Counted from the first letter of the stretch, positions 43,319-52,260 are shown. The stretch: DNA of 64,000 bases from Flavobacteriales bacterium (GCA_017303755.1 JAFLBS010000001.1:434001-498000); one strand, 5' to 3'. Notes: generated by a model not told the origin, from the sequence alone. Translations and numbers: made by a program.

Positions 43319-43326
43319 TATTTTTG
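43319..43326 (+). promoter_or_regulatory. -7 element of a small membrane protein gene
   Basis: TATTTTTG, with a leader of about 10 bases before the ATG at 43342. Confidence 0.55.
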
Positions 43327-43341
43327 TCCCAAATTAATACC

Positions 43342-43539
43342 ATGAAAATTTTCACCATCATATTGATTCTTATTGCTGTTGCCTTAATTGTTTTCAACTT
43401 CACTTTATTGGATTTTGAAAACCCTTTTGAAGGAAATAGCCTTGTGGCTTTAATAGGAATCGTTGCTTCTTTCTGCGCTGTTTTTATTCTACTTATTTTT
43501 AGAATGTCTAAAAAAATTGAAGATCAACTTAAAAACTAA
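43342..43539 (+). CDS. Small two-pass membrane protein
   Basis: The 65-residue product has two hydrophobic segments (IFTIILILIAVALIVFNFTLL and LVALIGIVASFCAVFILLIF) joined by an acidic loop (DFENPFEGNS) and a charged C terminus (RMSKKIEDQLKN). I know no family. It has its own promoter and is followed after 29 bases by a flavoprotein gene. Confidence 0.75.
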   Translation: MKIFTIILILIAVALIVFNFTLLDFENPFEGNSLVALIGIVASFCAVFILLIFRMSKKIEDQLKN

Positions 43540-43568
43540 ACGCAAAAACAAATCTCAAATCACCTATT

Positions 43569-44177
43569 ATGTTTGATGTTTTAATTATTGGCGGCGGTGT
43601 TTCGGGAGTTTCTTGCGCCTTGATTTTAGGTTCAGCCAAAAACAAACCGTTTGTTACTGATAAAAAAATCGGAATCATCACACATCAAAAAGCTTCTTCA
43701 TTGCAAGAGGCGTTATTCAATAATGCCTACGGAATTTCGGCTGGAAAATTGGGTTCTGAAATTTTAGTTGAAAGTGTAGAACATCTTCAAAATTCGTATC
43801 CACACATCATTCAAATAGAAGGCGAAAAAGCAATCCGAATTGATGGTGAAGAAGGAAATTTTACCATTACAACCAATAAAAATGTGTATCAATCTAAACT
43901 GGTTGTCATCGGAATTGGAGCTGGAAACCCATTTACTATTGATGGTTTAGAAGAATATGTGATTCCGCATCAAAAAGTTATTCCAGAAAAAAATCGAATC
44001 CAACTCAACAACACCGACCATAAAGTAAAAGACGGAATTTATGTTACCGGAACTTTAGCCGGTTGGAGAAGTCAACTTTCTATTGCTGCCGGAAGTGGCG
44101 CTGCTGTTGCAACTGATATTTTAACGCTATGGAATAATGGCGTTCATGTTCAAGTACACGATAGCATTAAGAAATAA
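43569..44177 (+). CDS. Short FAD-dependent oxidoreductase (thioredoxin reductase-like, no NAD domain)
   Basis: The protein begins with the FAD-binding motif FDVLIIGGGVSGVSCAL. The second FAD motif near the C terminus is GIYVTGTLAGWRSQLSIAAGSGAAVATDIL, as in thioredoxin-reductase-type enzymes. At 202 residues it is about 100 shorter than those, and both the NAD(P)H-binding domain and the redox CxxC are absent. It may need a separate partner for reduction or have lost catalysis. It is an intact frame and its stop codon abuts that of the convergent protease (44178), so there is no room for a terminator between them. Confidence 0.85.
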   Translation: MFDVLIIGGGVSGVSCALILGSAKNKPFVTDKKIGIITHQKASSLQEALFNNAYGISAGKLGSEILVESVEHLQNSYPHIIQIEGEKAIRIDGEEGNFTITTNKNVYQSKLVVIGIGAGNPFTIDGLEEYVIPHQKVIPEKNRIQLNNTDHKVKDGIYVTGTLAGWRSQLSIAAGSGAAVATDILTLWNNGVHVQVHDSIKK

Positions 44178-45749
44178 TTACTTTACTACAGCTTTTATCA
44201 TTTTGTCTTCTTTTAAAACAATTTGATAATAATAACTTTCACCAAATACTTGACGAGCAAATTCAGCTGCAATATAGCGATTGACTAAAGCGCTGTTTTT
44301 CTCCAAATTGATTTCTAAACCTAAATTGGTTAAATAGGTTGTGAAGTTTTTGATGTAGTTTGGATTACTATTTACTTTTGCAACCAGTTGCTGTAATTGC
44401 AAGCCTTTGAATTGATTTCGATTTTTATCCAATTGTTCAAAAACAAAATGTCCTAAAACGCCAGTGTTTAAAATATATTCCACACTTTCTTGTCCGTGAT
44501 TGGCTTCTAAACCTACAAAAACATCAGGCACGATTCCGCCACCACCATATACAATCCGACCATTTTTTGTTTTGAATTTCAATGAATCGGCTATTTTCAT
44601 TTTGTCTTTTTCGTACAATTCGCCGCTTTCAAAACGCGATTCAAATTCGTTGATGTATTTTTCTTTATCGCCTTTTGTGTACGGTTTTTGTATCGAACGA
44701 CCACTTGGTGTATAATATCGTGAAGTAGTCAAACGAACCGCCGAACCGTCTTCAAAATCAATTTCTCTTTGAACCAATCCTTTTCCAAACGAACGACGAC
44801 CTACTACGATTCCGCGGTCATTATCCTGAATCGCACCCGCCAAAATCTCACTTGCCGAAGCCGAATTTTCATTAATCAAAACATATACTTTTCCGGTTTC
44901 AAAATTTCCGCCATCAGTAGCATACGTCTTATCAATTTTCCCTTTTTTGTTTTTGGTGAATACAATGAGTTGGTCTTCTTTGAGTAATTCATCGGCCAAT
45001 TGAACCGCCATTTCTAAAAATCCACCTCCATTATCTCTAACATCTATCACCAATTCTTTTAACCCTTTTTGTTTCAAATTGAGTAATGCCGAATGAAATT
45101 CATTTCCCGTAGTTTCAGCAAAACGATTGATTTTGATGTAACCAACGGTTTTATTCAACATCACATAAGTATCCACACTTTTTATGGGTACTACTCCACG
45201 CTCTAACTGAACTTTGAACGTTTTATTTTCTGATTTTCGAAATACGGTCAAAGTCAATTTTGACCCTTCTTCACCTCTTAATTTCTTAAATAAAGTATCG
45301 TTGTTGATTTTCTTGCCAAATAATTTAAAGTTGTTGGCATACAATAATCGATCGCCTGATCGGATTCCGGCTCGTGCTGCTGGACCATTTTCAATTGGTT
45401 TTACAACAGCAACCGAGTCTTTATACATATAAAAATTAACTCCAATTCCAACAAAATCACCACGCATACTTTCGGCTTCTTGCTTTTGCTCTTCTTTTGG
45501 AATGTATACTGAATGTGGATCTAGATTAGCCAGAATATTATTCACCGTCAAATCAACAATCGAATCCGTTTGCACCTCATCGACGTATTCACTATCAATA
45601 AAATTAATCAACGTATTGAGTTTGGTTTTGTAATTATTGGTTCCGAATGAAGGTTTGTCCATCGGATAATTAATTAATCCTCCAATGACGATGCCAATTG
45701 CCACGCAAGAGAAAAACAATAAGGGTAAATATACTTTGCTTATTTTCAT
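44178..45749 (-). CDS. C-terminal processing peptidase (S41)
   Basis: The 523-residue protein has one N-terminal membrane segment (LPLLFFSCVAIGIVIGG) and acts in the periplasm. A PDZ domain covers about residues 90-175 (GDFVGIGVNFYM, GPAARAGIRSGDRLLYAN). The S41 domain has the catalytic Ser in NENSASASEIL near 305 and Lys in GRRSFGKGLVQ near 330, preceded by VIDVRDNGGGFLEMA. CtpA-type proteases trim or degrade envelope proteins by their C termini. The promoter is TACTTTTG at 45787-45794. Confidence 0.96.
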   Translation of the reverse strand: MKISKVYLPLLFFSCVAIGIVIGGLINYPMDKPSFGTNNYKTKLNTLINFIDSEYVDEVQTDSIVDLTVNNILANLDPHSVYIPKEEQKQEAESMRGDFVGIGVNFYMYKDSVAVVKPIENGPAARAGIRSGDRLLYANNFKLFGKKINNDTLFKKLRGEEGSKLTLTVFRKSENKTFKVQLERGVVPIKSVDTYVMLNKTVGYIKINRFAETTGNEFHSALLNLKQKGLKELVIDVRDNGGGFLEMAVQLADELLKEDQLIVFTKNKKGKIDKTYATDGGNFETGKVYVLINENSASASEILAGAIQDNDRGIVVGRRSFGKGLVQREIDFEDGSAVRLTTSRYYTPSGRSIQKPYTKGDKEKYINEFESRFESGELYEKDKMKIADSLKFKTKNGRIVYGGGGIVPDVFVGLEANHGQESVEYILNTGVLGHFVFEQLDKNRNQFKGLQLQQLVAKVNSNPNYIKNFTTYLTNLGLEINLEKNSALVNRYIAAEFARQVFGESYYYQIVLKEDKMIKAVVK

Positions 45750-45786
45750 GGTATGCCACTATATCTTGATAACGAAGATATAAAAA

Positions 45787-45794
45787 CAAAAGTA
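45787..45794 (-). promoter_or_regulatory. -7 element of the S41 peptidase gene
   Basis: TACTTTTG on the minus strand, leader about 33 bases. Confidence 0.6.
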
Positions 45795-45868
45795 TGAATT
45801 GAGGTTGAGTTTTTGACCAAAACGCCTCTTAATATTTTAATAAATTTAAAGCCTTTGATTCGAATTTA

Positions 45869-46372
45869 TTACATAGACAGTATTTTCTTGTTCAAGTTAC
45901 AAACTATCGAAAACTGATGATTCCCCATTCGGGAAAAAGGCCTATCACCAGTAGAAATATTGAATCCGTAGTAAAAAGTGATCACTCCAAATGTCCCAAA
46001 ACCAATTTTGGGTGTAATCACAAAATCATTATCCTTAAAATCGGTTTGGTATTTTGCCTCGAGAGCTACAGAAACAATGAACGCATTAAATTCACAACCT
46101 ACTTTCAGTCCGTAAATGTGATTTTCTTCGTCTGATTTTAATGTCGGAGAAAATTCCACTGATGTGTAAATAGATTTACTTATGGGAAAATAACCCACTT
46201 CCATCAAAGAAAATTTTGAAATTCCCAATTCAGCAAACAATGATTTTTGCACACCAAAACCACCATGAAAAGCAATTGATTCATCCCAATCTGGTTCTGC
46301 TTTTTGAACTTCATCTTGAGAAAATAGATTCATTGAAAACAGAAAACACAGAACGACAACTTTAAGTTTCAT
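45869..46372 (-). CDS. Putative small outer-membrane beta-barrel protein
   Basis: A signal peptide (VVVLCFLFSMNLFSQ) precedes ~145 residues of alternating strands (SLMEVGYFPISKSIYTSVEF, then VITPKIGFGTFGVITFYYGF and HQFSIVCNL). The size fits an 8-stranded barrel. No family is recognised and the end is not a terminal Phe. Met codons at 46378 and 46372 are both possible starts; a TATTTTTG at 46397-46404 rules out the earlier in-frame Met at 46399. Confidence 0.65.
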   Translation of the reverse strand: MKLKVVVLCFLFSMNLFSQDEVQKAEPDWDESIAFHGGFGVQKSLFAELGISKFSLMEVGYFPISKSIYTSVEFSPTLKSDEENHIYGLKVGCEFNAFIVSVALEAKYQTDFKDNDFVITPKIGFGTFGVITFYYGFNISTGDRPFSRMGNHQFSIVCNLNKKILSM

Positions 46373-46396
46373 ATTCATTATTTTTAGATTTGAGAT

Positions 46397-46404
46397 CAAA
46401 AATA
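46397..46404 (-). promoter_or_regulatory. -7 element of the small barrel gene
   Basis: TATTTTTG on the minus strand, with a leader of about 14-20 bases. Confidence 0.6.
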
Positions 46405-46467
46405 ACGAGCCTGAAAAATAGTAAAGTCCTAAAAAAATAGATTTAGATGATTCAGGACAAACCTAAC

Positions 46468-47586
46468 TTATTGCTGTCTAAAAGCAATAGGAGTCAATGA
46501 TGTGAATTTTTTAAACGCTGCATAAAATGCCGACTTCGAATTAAATCCACATTCCAATCCAATGGATTCAATAGTGTAGTTTTCGAATGACTTGTCCTTT
46601 AAAAATTCCTTGGCTTTGTTCACCCGAAATTGATTGATGTAATCTGAAAAATTATGCTGACTTCCTTGATTGATGATTTGCGACAATAAACTGACGCTTA
46701 TCTTCAGCTCTTCTGAAAGACTTTTTAACGACAAACTTGGTTCCAAATAACAATTGGATTCAATAATGTAATTCTCTATTTGATTGAACTTTTCAATTTT
46801 CTTAGTGTTCTCTTCAAACGGTTTAACTTGTTTATTTTTTGAAGATGAATGTTCGATTACATTTCTGATTTCAATTCGATCGGACATCAAATAATAACGG
46901 AAAAATCCTTGGTAACCAATCCAATACAACAAGAACGAACTGAATAATCGCAGCGGATAATAAATGACTATTTTAGGATTTAAAAAAGCATCCAGATTTA
47001 AAACTATCGCAAGAACCCATAACAGCAATAATAAACTTCCAAAAAAAGCAAAGTTTTTGAGCCATTTCATATCGTCGTACCGCAAAATACTTTGATACAA
47101 ATGCGATTTTTTAAACAGCAACTCAATCGCTTTTGCAAAAATAAATAGGGAATAAACCGCATTTACTATTTCTTCGATTTGTGCATATCGAGCAATAATC
47201 AAATTTTTATCTTGATTGTAATAATGAGGAAGCAAAAGTAACCGCGCTACAATTTCTAATGAAAAAAGTACGATTGTCCAATAGAAAAATGAGGTTATCT
47301 TTTTTTCAATTTTCAGATAATGAATTAAAAAAAGGTAGAAAGAAGGAACAATTAGAACATAAAAAGGAATCAGCAGATTTCGAACAAAAAAGTTAGATGC
47401 AGTAAAAATGTTGTCAATTAATGCAATTTGAAGGTTATTTAAAGACAAAAACAACACTACCAAATTCAGAAAAATCAACGATTTCTCGCGACTTCGCTTG
47501 CCAAAAGATGTTATGAAAATAAACAAAAAACCCTGAATTACTCCAGCAATCATGAAGAAATTAAAGATACTTTTGGTTATTTCCAT
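46468..47586 (-). CDS. Membrane-anchored AraC-family transcription regulator
   Basis: The first ~235 residues hold about seven hydrophobic membrane segments (such as LIFLNLVVLFLSLNNLQIALI and LRLFSSFLLYWIGYQGF). The C-terminal ~95 residues are a complete AraC-type double helix-turn-helix: LSLKSLSEELKISVSLLSQ, then FRVNKAKEFLKD, ESIGLECGFNSKSAFYAAF and FKKFTSLTPIAF. This 7TM-AraC layout, a one-component membrane sensor, is common in Flavobacteriia. Target genes and signal are unknown. It follows the dCMP deaminase gene by 9 bases, so the two are probably one transcript. Confidence 0.92.
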   Translation of the reverse strand: MEITKSIFNFFMIAGVIQGFLFIFITSFGKRSREKSLIFLNLVVLFLSLNNLQIALIDNIFTASNFFVRNLLIPFYVLIVPSFYLFLIHYLKIEKKITSFFYWTIVLFSLEIVARLLLLPHYYNQDKNLIIARYAQIEEIVNAVYSLFIFAKAIELLFKKSHLYQSILRYDDMKWLKNFAFFGSLLLLLWVLAIVLNLDAFLNPKIVIYYPLRLFSSFLLYWIGYQGFFRYYLMSDRIEIRNVIEHSSSKNKQVKPFEENTKKIEKFNQIENYIIESNCYLEPSLSLKSLSEELKISVSLLSQIINQGSQHNFSDYINQFRVNKAKEFLKDKSFENYTIESIGLECGFNSKSAFYAAFKKFTSLTPIAFRQQ

Positions 47587-47595
47587 TTCGTAAAT

Positions 47596-48024
47596 TTAAT
47601 CTAACTCTTCGATTTGCATTACTTCAATTCCGGCTTTAACTAAAAAATCAATTCCCGAAGTGTCGCGGTAACCGTTTTTGTATACCACGCGTTTGATTCC
47701 CGATTGATGAATCAATTTACTGCATTCTTTACAAGGAGAAAGTGTAATGTATAAGGTAGAATTTTCACACGATTGAGTAGAACGAGCTACTTTGGAAATC
47801 GCATTGGCTTCGGCATGTAAAACATACCAATGCGTTAATCCTTCATCGTCTTCGCAGCAATTTTCAAACCCAGAAGGCGTTCCGTTGTAACCATCAGAAA
47901 TAATCATTCGATCTCGAACAATGATGGCACCTACTTGCTTGCGTTGACAATAGGAAAGTTTGCTCCATTCGGCTGCAATTCTGAGATATGCTTTATCGTA
48001 TTTGTTTTGTTTTTGTTCTTTCAT
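47596..48024 (-). CDS. dCMP deaminase family protein
   Basis: The 142-residue protein contains the deaminase zinc motifs HAEANAI near residue 75 and TLSPCKECSKLI near 100, and the N-terminal helix KYDKAYLRIAAEWSKLS. Members convert dCMP to dUMP, supplying dTMP synthesis, or act in competence (ComEB). The start at 48024 was chosen over a TTG at 48036, as the upstream codons belong to a repeat-like stretch. It shares the strand and a 9-base spacer with the AraC regulator. The promoter is probably at 48108-48115. Confidence 0.94.
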   Translation of the reverse strand: MKEQKQNKYDKAYLRIAAEWSKLSYCQRKQVGAIIVRDRMIISDGYNGTPSGFENCCEDDEGLTHWYVLHAEANAISKVARSTQSCENSTLYITLSPCKECSKLIHQSGIKRVVYKNGYRDTSGIDFLVKAGIEVMQIEELD

Positions 48025-48027
48025 TTT

Positions 48028-48054
48028 TTGCCACAAAGGCGCGAAGGCACTAAG
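48028..48054 (+). repeat. Repeat-like sequence in the dCMP deaminase leader
   Basis: The stretch TTGCCACAAAGGCGCGAAGG and seven more bases resembles a short dispersed repeat I associate with Bacteroidota genomes. No second copy was seen here, so this rests on recall. Confidence 0.4.
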
Positions 48055-48107
48055 GTTAATTTAATACAAACAGTAACTTTTCTGTTCTAGAAAAGGAAAT
48101 GTGTTTA

Positions 48108-48115
48108 CAAATATA
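48108..48115 (-). promoter_or_regulatory. -7 element upstream of the dCMP deaminase gene
   Basis: TATATTTG on the minus strand, leader about 79 bases. Confidence 0.55.
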
Positions 48116-48140
48116 AGTACTGATTTGTTTCTAATCAACA

Positions 48141-48734
48141 TTATCTTTTCCAAATTGGATTTTCGATAATGAGCGGCACTACAACACCAATGACAAAAGC
48201 CGACATGACTAAAGTGAAATCGCGTTTGTTGAATCGGAAAAGCGTTTGAACAATAAAAGAAAGAATTAAAACTGCCAAAACAACAAGAATCTGAGCTGCT
48301 TCGATTCCGAGTGCAAACTCAAGCAACGGAACTACTTTTTCAGAAGGATTTCCAGGTAAGATGGCTTTGAAATAATTTGAAAAACCCAATCCGTGAATCA
48401 CTCCAAAGAAAACCGTAATCGCTCCAACAAAAGTAATACTCTCTTGTTTAGAAGACTTTCCGGCCGTAAACAAATTGAAAAAAGCGGTAACTAGAATGGT
48501 AATTGGTATGAGAAACTCGACTAAAGTCGCCTTCACAGTTACGATATTAAAAACGGACAATAATAGCGCAAAAGTATGACCAATAGTAAATAGTGTTACC
48601 AACAACAATATGCGTTTCCAATCTTTAAAAGCATACGGAACCGTAAGTGCAATTAAAAACAGTACATGATCGTAACCATTAATATCTAAAACATGGCTGA
48701 GACCAATTTTGAAATAAATCCAAAAATCTGTCAT
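48141..48734 (-). CDS. HupE/UreJ-type membrane protein
   Basis: The 197-residue protein has about six hydrophobic segments with conserved charged turns. The pattern GLSHVLDINGYDHVLFLIAL at the start, TIGHTFALLLS near residue 55 and FGVIHGLGFSNYF near 105 are typical of the HupE/UreJ_2 family. Relatives are linked with nickel transport for hydrogenase or urease, but no such genes are near, so metal specificity is unsupported here. It stands alone, divergent from the TerB gene. Confidence 0.9.
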   Translation of the reverse strand: MTDFWIYFKIGLSHVLDINGYDHVLFLIALTVPYAFKDWKRILLLVTLFTIGHTFALLLSVFNIVTVKATLVEFLIPITILVTAFFNLFTAGKSSKQESITFVGAITVFFGVIHGLGFSNYFKAILPGNPSEKVVPLLEFALGIEAAQILVVLAVLILSFIVQTLFRFNKRDFTLVMSAFVIGVVVPLIIENPIWKR

Positions 48735-48849
48735 AGTAGGTGATTTTTTAGCAATTTTGGAATGTAAACTTACAATTTATTTTAAATCACTTCAAAAAAA
48801 GACTCTTAAAATCGTTTAAAAACAATTTCCTTTTTTGAGGAATTAGAAT

Positions 48850-48857
48850 TATATTTG
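48850..48857 (+). promoter_or_regulatory. -7 element of the TerB-like gene
   Basis: TATATTTG; transcription near 48862 supports the ATG at 48879 over an in-frame TTG at 48855. Confidence 0.65.
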
Positions 48858-48878
48858 CACCATAAAACCAATATAATT

Positions 48879-49310
48879 ATGTCATTTTCAGATTTATTTG
48901 ATAGCGAATTTAAAACTAGAAATAAAGGTCATTTCTCAGCAATTGTCCGTGTTGCTACTTCCGACGGTGAATTGAGTCCAGAAGAAAGAACGTTCTTAGA
49001 CAAACTTGCGGTGCGTTTGGAAATTTCGAAAGAAGAATACGAAGAAATTTTAGAAAACCCTTTGAAATACCCAATCAATCCACCGTATTCTTACGCTCAT
49101 CGTTTAGAGCGTTTGTACGATTTATCAAGAATGGTTTATGTAGATCATGTTTTAGGACCAAAACAAAAAGACGTGTTAACCAAATTTGCATTGGCATTAG
49201 GTTTTACACCAGGAAATGTAAATTACATTGTTGACAAAGCATTATCGTTATTAGTAATGGGTGCAGATTTAGACACTTTTACTTTTGAAATGATGCACAT
49301 GAACAAATAA
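48879..49310 (+). CDS. TerB-like protein
   Basis: The 143-residue helical protein begins MSFSDLFDSEFKTRNKGHFS and contains VRVATSDGELSPEERTFLDKLA, the acidic metal-site region of the TerB fold, and DHVLGPKQKDVLTKFALALGF. TerB proteins in tellurite-resistance operons bind divalent cations, but single TerB genes such as this are widespread and their role is unknown. It has its own promoter and terminator. Nothing nearby suggests tellurite resistance. Confidence 0.88.
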   Translation: MSFSDLFDSEFKTRNKGHFSAIVRVATSDGELSPEERTFLDKLAVRLEISKEEYEEILENPLKYPINPPYSYAHRLERLYDLSRMVYVDHVLGPKQKDVLTKFALALGFTPGNVNYIVDKALSLLVMGADLDTFTFEMMHMNK

Positions 49311-49327
49311 AAAAAAATTTTCAAATA

Positions 49328-49359
49328 AAAAAAACCTCCGAGAAATCAGAGGTTTTTTT
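49328..49359. terminator. Bidirectional terminator
   Basis: AAAAAAACCTC (49328-49338) pairs with GAGGTTTTTTT (49349-49359). It separates the convergent TerB and fbp genes. Confidence 0.85.
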
Positions 49360-49379
49360 ATTTATTTCTAATTGCAGAT

Positions 49380-50390
49380 TTACTCTTTTGCTTCTTTCAT
49401 AAATTGTTCGGCCTTGGCAACCATGTTGTAACTTCCACAGAAAAATGGAACACGTTGATGTAATTCAGTAGGTTGAATTTCCATAATTCTTCCATATCCA
49501 TCAGAGGCTTTTCCTCCAGCTTGTTCTGCAATAAATGCCATCGGATTGCATTCGTACAACAATCGCAATTTCCCTTTTGGTGCTTTAAAACTTGTTGGGT
49601 AAATGTAAATTCCGCCTTTGATCATATTTCTATGAATGTCGGAAACCAAACTTCCAATATAACGGGAAGTATACGGACGATCGCCTTCTTCCAACTGACA
49701 GTATTTGATGTAATTTTTTACTCCTTGCGGAAAATGAACGTAATTCCCTTCGTTAATCGAATAAATGATTCCGTCTTTTGGGTATTTCATATTCGGATGC
49801 GACAAGTAAAATGTACCAATCGCTGGATTCAAAGTAAATCCGTTTACTCCATGTCCTGTAGTATAAACTAACATTGTTGATGTTCCATAAATTACATATC
49901 CTGCGGCTACTTGTTGCGTTCCAGGTTGTAAAAAATCTTCGGATGTAACTGGAGTTCCAACTGGAGTTTTTCTTCTAAACACCGAAAAAATAGTTCCCAC
50001 AGAAACATTCACGTCAATATTAGACGAACCGTCCAACGGATCCATCAAAACCACATATTTATTACTGTGACTGTTATCACTTCCGGCAACGGTAATAAAA
50101 TCGTCGTTTTCTTCCGAGGCAATTCCGCATACAATTTCACGATTGATTAAGGTTTGAATAAAAACCTCATTGGCATAAACATCCAATTTTTGTTGATCTT
50201 CACCTTGAACATTCTGCTCTCCAGCCGCGCCTACAATATCAACCAAACCGGCTTTGTTTACCTTGTAGTTGACCACTTTTGCCGCTAAACGAATGGAGTT
50301 GATAATTCGGGATAATTCGCCCGATGAATATTGAAAAGCATTTTGGTTTTCGATGATAAATTCACCTAAGGTTTTGTTGCGTTCTTCCAT
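49380..50390 (-). CDS. fbp: Fructose-1,6-bisphosphatase, class I
   Basis: It makes fructose-6-phosphate in gluconeogenesis. The metal site ENDDF and the motif [13 protein letters not shown] are present. The C-terminal part carries [29 protein letters not shown], typical of this class. The start at 50390 gives 336 residues, close to the E. coli length (332); an in-frame extension to 50444 would add 18 residues with no family likeness. It shares an upstream AT-rich region with the divergent M48 protease gene. Confidence 0.96.
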   Translation of the reverse strand: MEERNKTLGEFIIENQNAFQYSSGELSRIINSIRLAAKVVNYKVNKAGLVDIVGAAGEQNVQGEDQQKLDVYANEVFIQTLINREIVCGIASEENDDFITVAGSDNSHSNKYVVLMDPLDGSSNIDVNVSVGTIFSVFRRKTPVGTPVTSEDFLQPGTQQVAAGYVIYGTSTMLVYTTGHGVNGFTLNPAIGTFYLSHPNMKYPKDGIIYSINEGNYVHFPQGVKNYIKYCQLEEGDRPYTSRYIGSLVSDIHRNMIKGGIYIYPTSFKAPKGKLRLLYECNPMAFIAEQAGGKASDGYGRIMEIQPTELHQRVPFFCGSYNMVAKAEQFMKEAKE

Positions 50391-50491
50391 TACGAAATCG
50401 TTGTAGTTGTTTGTGCAAATATCGCTTTTTTTATTAAATTTCATCCTAGTTCAGGTAAAATTTATACTACATTTTTTTATCAAACTTATTT

Positions 50492-50499
50492 TATCTTTG
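50492..50499 (+). promoter_or_regulatory. -7 element of the M48 protease gene
   Basis: TATCTTTG; transcription near 50504 supports the ATG at 50524 rather than earlier in-frame Met codons. Confidence 0.65.
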
Positions 50500-50523
50500 T
50501 GGCTGAATTTTAAATCAAAATCT

Positions 50524-51375
50524 ATGAAATTTAAATTTTTGTTTATAGTAGTTGTGACGGCTTTTTCGAGTGTAAAAATGATGAGCCAAATCGATGTAGA
50601 TAAAACCTTAGGCGCACTTCAAAACGGTGTTGCTAGTTTTACTTTTAGCAATGACGATGCTGCTGCTCTTTCGAAAGAAGCAGTTCGAAAAATGGATTCG
50701 ATGAATGTGGTTGCCGGACCAAAAGACGGTTATACCTTACGATTGAATAGAGTTTTTAGAAAACACGCTAATGAAAACGGATTAACTCTAAATTACAAAG
50801 TATACATCTCAAAAGAAGTAAATGCTTTTGCTACCGCAGATGGAAGCATACGCGTATTTTCGGGTTTGATGGACATCATGGACGATAATCAATTGTTGGC
50901 CGTAATTGGTCACGAAATTGGTCACGTTGTCAATCAGGATTCAAAAGACGCAATTAAAACAGCCTATAGAAAAGCAGCTTTGATGGGCGCAGTTTCTTCT
51001 ACTTCAACCAAAGTGGCCAATGTTACTGAAGGACAAATTGGTCAGATAGCAAGCGCTCTTGTTGATAGCAAGTATAGCCGCAAACAAGAATCAGAAGCTG
51101 ATACTTTTTCGTATGATTTTATGAAACGAAACGGTTACGATGTAAATGCAGTAGAATCGGCTTTTGCTATTTTAGCTAAATTAAGCGGCAATGCCGAAGC
51201 CAACTTTTTCACCAAAATGATGAGTTCGCATCCTGATCCAAATAATAGAGCTGAAACTGCCAAAAACAAAGCAATTGCTGATGGATTGTACAAAGCGTAT
51301 GTTCAAAAACCAATCAACAACAAAGCGACTACAACTCCGGTTAAAAAACCAACCACTAAAAAGAAGAAAAAATAA
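50524..51375 (+). CDS. Exported M48-family metalloprotease
   Basis: The 283-residue protein begins with a signal-like sequence (FLFIVVVTAFSSVKMMSQ). The zinc site HEIGH is in VIGHEIGHVVNQD near residue 140, with the third ligand in SRKQESEADTFSYDFM. Members such as BepA and LoiP degrade or refold misassembled outer-membrane proteins. The C terminus is an unusual lysine-rich run (VKKPTTKKKKK). It has its own promoter and a strong terminator, so it is monocistronic. Confidence 0.92.
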   Translation: MKFKFLFIVVVTAFSSVKMMSQIDVDKTLGALQNGVASFTFSNDDAAALSKEAVRKMDSMNVVAGPKDGYTLRLNRVFRKHANENGLTLNYKVYISKEVNAFATADGSIRVFSGLMDIMDDNQLLAVIGHEIGHVVNQDSKDAIKTAYRKAALMGAVSSTSTKVANVTEGQIGQIASALVDSKYSRKQESEADTFSYDFMKRNGYDVNAVESAFAILAKLSGNAEANFFTKMMSSHPDPNNRAETAKNKAIADGLYKAYVQKPINNKATTTPVKKPTTKKKKK

Positions 51376-51396
51376 AACGTTAAATTCCAAAATACT

Positions 51397-51434
51397 AATT
51401 CCAAATTCCGATTATACTGTTGGGATTTGGAATT
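51397..51434 (+). terminator. Terminator after the M48 gene
   Basis: AATTCCAAATTCC (51397-51409) pairs with 51422-51434 (13 bp, one G-U), followed by a T-rich stretch. Confidence 0.8.
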
Positions 51435-51471
51435 TTCATTTTAGTACATTTACAACTTTCAAAAAATAATT

Positions 51472-51966
51472 ATGATTATACGAAAAGGAACTTCCAACGA
51501 TATGCCAGCGGTTTTGGACTTAATAAAAGAGTTGGCCATTTTTGAAAAAGAACCAGACGCTGTTGTGGTGACTGTTGATGATTTGATTCGAGATGGTTTT
51601 GGCGAAAATCCGTTGTTTCACACTTTTGTTGCCGAAGTTAATGCTGAAATCATTGGAATTGCGCTGTATTATTACCGCTATTCTACTTGGAAAGGAAAAA
51701 CCATTCATTTGGAAGATTTAATTGTGAAGGAAAACCAACGCGGAACTGGCGCCGGATTCGCTCTTTACAGTGAAATCATCGCTCAAGGCAAACGCGACAA
51801 CGTTCGAAGAATTGAATGGAATGTACTCGATTGGAACACACCTGCCATTGAGTTTTATAAAAAAACGGGCGCAAAAGTTCTTGACGATTGGCGTGTAGCA
51901 CAAATGGACGAAAATGGAATAAACGAGTTTCTTTCTAAAAATTCCAAACAACAAAGTTCCAAATAA
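51472..51966 (+). CDS. GNAT acetyltransferase, SAT-like
   Basis: The 164-residue protein has the GNAT fold: RKGTSNDMPAVLDLIKELA at the N terminus, YYYRYSTWKGKTIHLEDLIV, then the acetyl-CoA loop ENQRGTGAGFALYSEI and NTPAIEFYKKTGAKV. The order and the YSTWKGK phrase resemble spermidine/spermine or diamine N-acetyltransferases, though the substrate is not certain. The last residues (SKQQSSK) come from AT-rich sequence that belongs to the repeat region downstream, so the natural C terminus may have been extended by it. Confidence 0.9.
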   Translation: MIIRKGTSNDMPAVLDLIKELAIFEKEPDAVVVTVDDLIRDGFGENPLFHTFVAEVNAEIIGIALYYYRYSTWKGKTIHLEDLIVKENQRGTGAGFALYSEIIAQGKRDNVRRIEWNVLDWNTPAIEFYKKTGAKVLDDWRVAQMDENGINEFLSKNSKQQSSK

Positions 51967-52090
51967 CAAATAAATTCTAAACTCAAAATTAGAAATTCGA
52001 AATGTTTTGAATTTCTGATTTATTTTTTTGTGCTTTTTTGAGATTTGAGATTTGTTTTTTGGAATTTGTTTTTTCTACCTTTGGAACTTA
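51938..52090. repeat. AT-rich region of imperfect inverted repeats
   Basis: Several TTCCAAA-type blocks on the left face TTTGGAA-type blocks on the right, and an inner hairpin AGAAATTC/GAATTTCT spans 51991-52016. The region includes the end of the acetyltransferase gene and the lysC promoter. It likely ends one transcript. Confidence 0.6.
52076..52083 (+). promoter_or_regulatory. -7 element of the aspartate kinase gene
   Basis: TACCTTTG; transcription near 52088 would give a leader of about 186 bases that includes the whole palindrome at 52099-52260. Confidence 0.6.
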
Positions 52091-52098
52091 TTTGAAAT

Positions 52099-52260
52099 TG
52101 AACTTGTTTAAACTTTTTTGATTGAAGCGAAAAATAATGATTTTTGTTTCAAATTTTGACTTTTTTGAGTTGCATAGCATCGCTACGGAACAAAAAAAAG
52201 ATGAAATTTGAGGCGAAAAGAATATTTTGCAGCCAATTGAAAAAAGTTTAAACGAGTTCA
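52099..52260 (+). promoter_or_regulatory. Long palindromic leader of aspartate kinase
   Basis: GAACTTGTTTAAACTTTTTT (52100-52119) pairs with 52240-52259, one mismatch, and inner parts (AAATTT and A/T-run blocks around 52150 and 52200) also pair imperfectly. The apex holds GCATAGCATCGCTACGG. The ATG follows 13 bases later. It could be a structured leader or an inserted palindromic element; it resembles no known riboswitch that I recall. Confidence 0.65.

Noticed and set aside
50407-50523. Upstream in-frame start of the M48 protease
   Set aside because: It lies before the mapped -7 promoter element at 50492, so it could not be transcribed from there; MKFKFLF at 50524 gives a proper signal sequence.
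52099-52260. Lysine riboswitch before aspartate kinase
   Set aside because: The sequence is a single long palindrome and lacks the multi-helix layout of that riboswitch.
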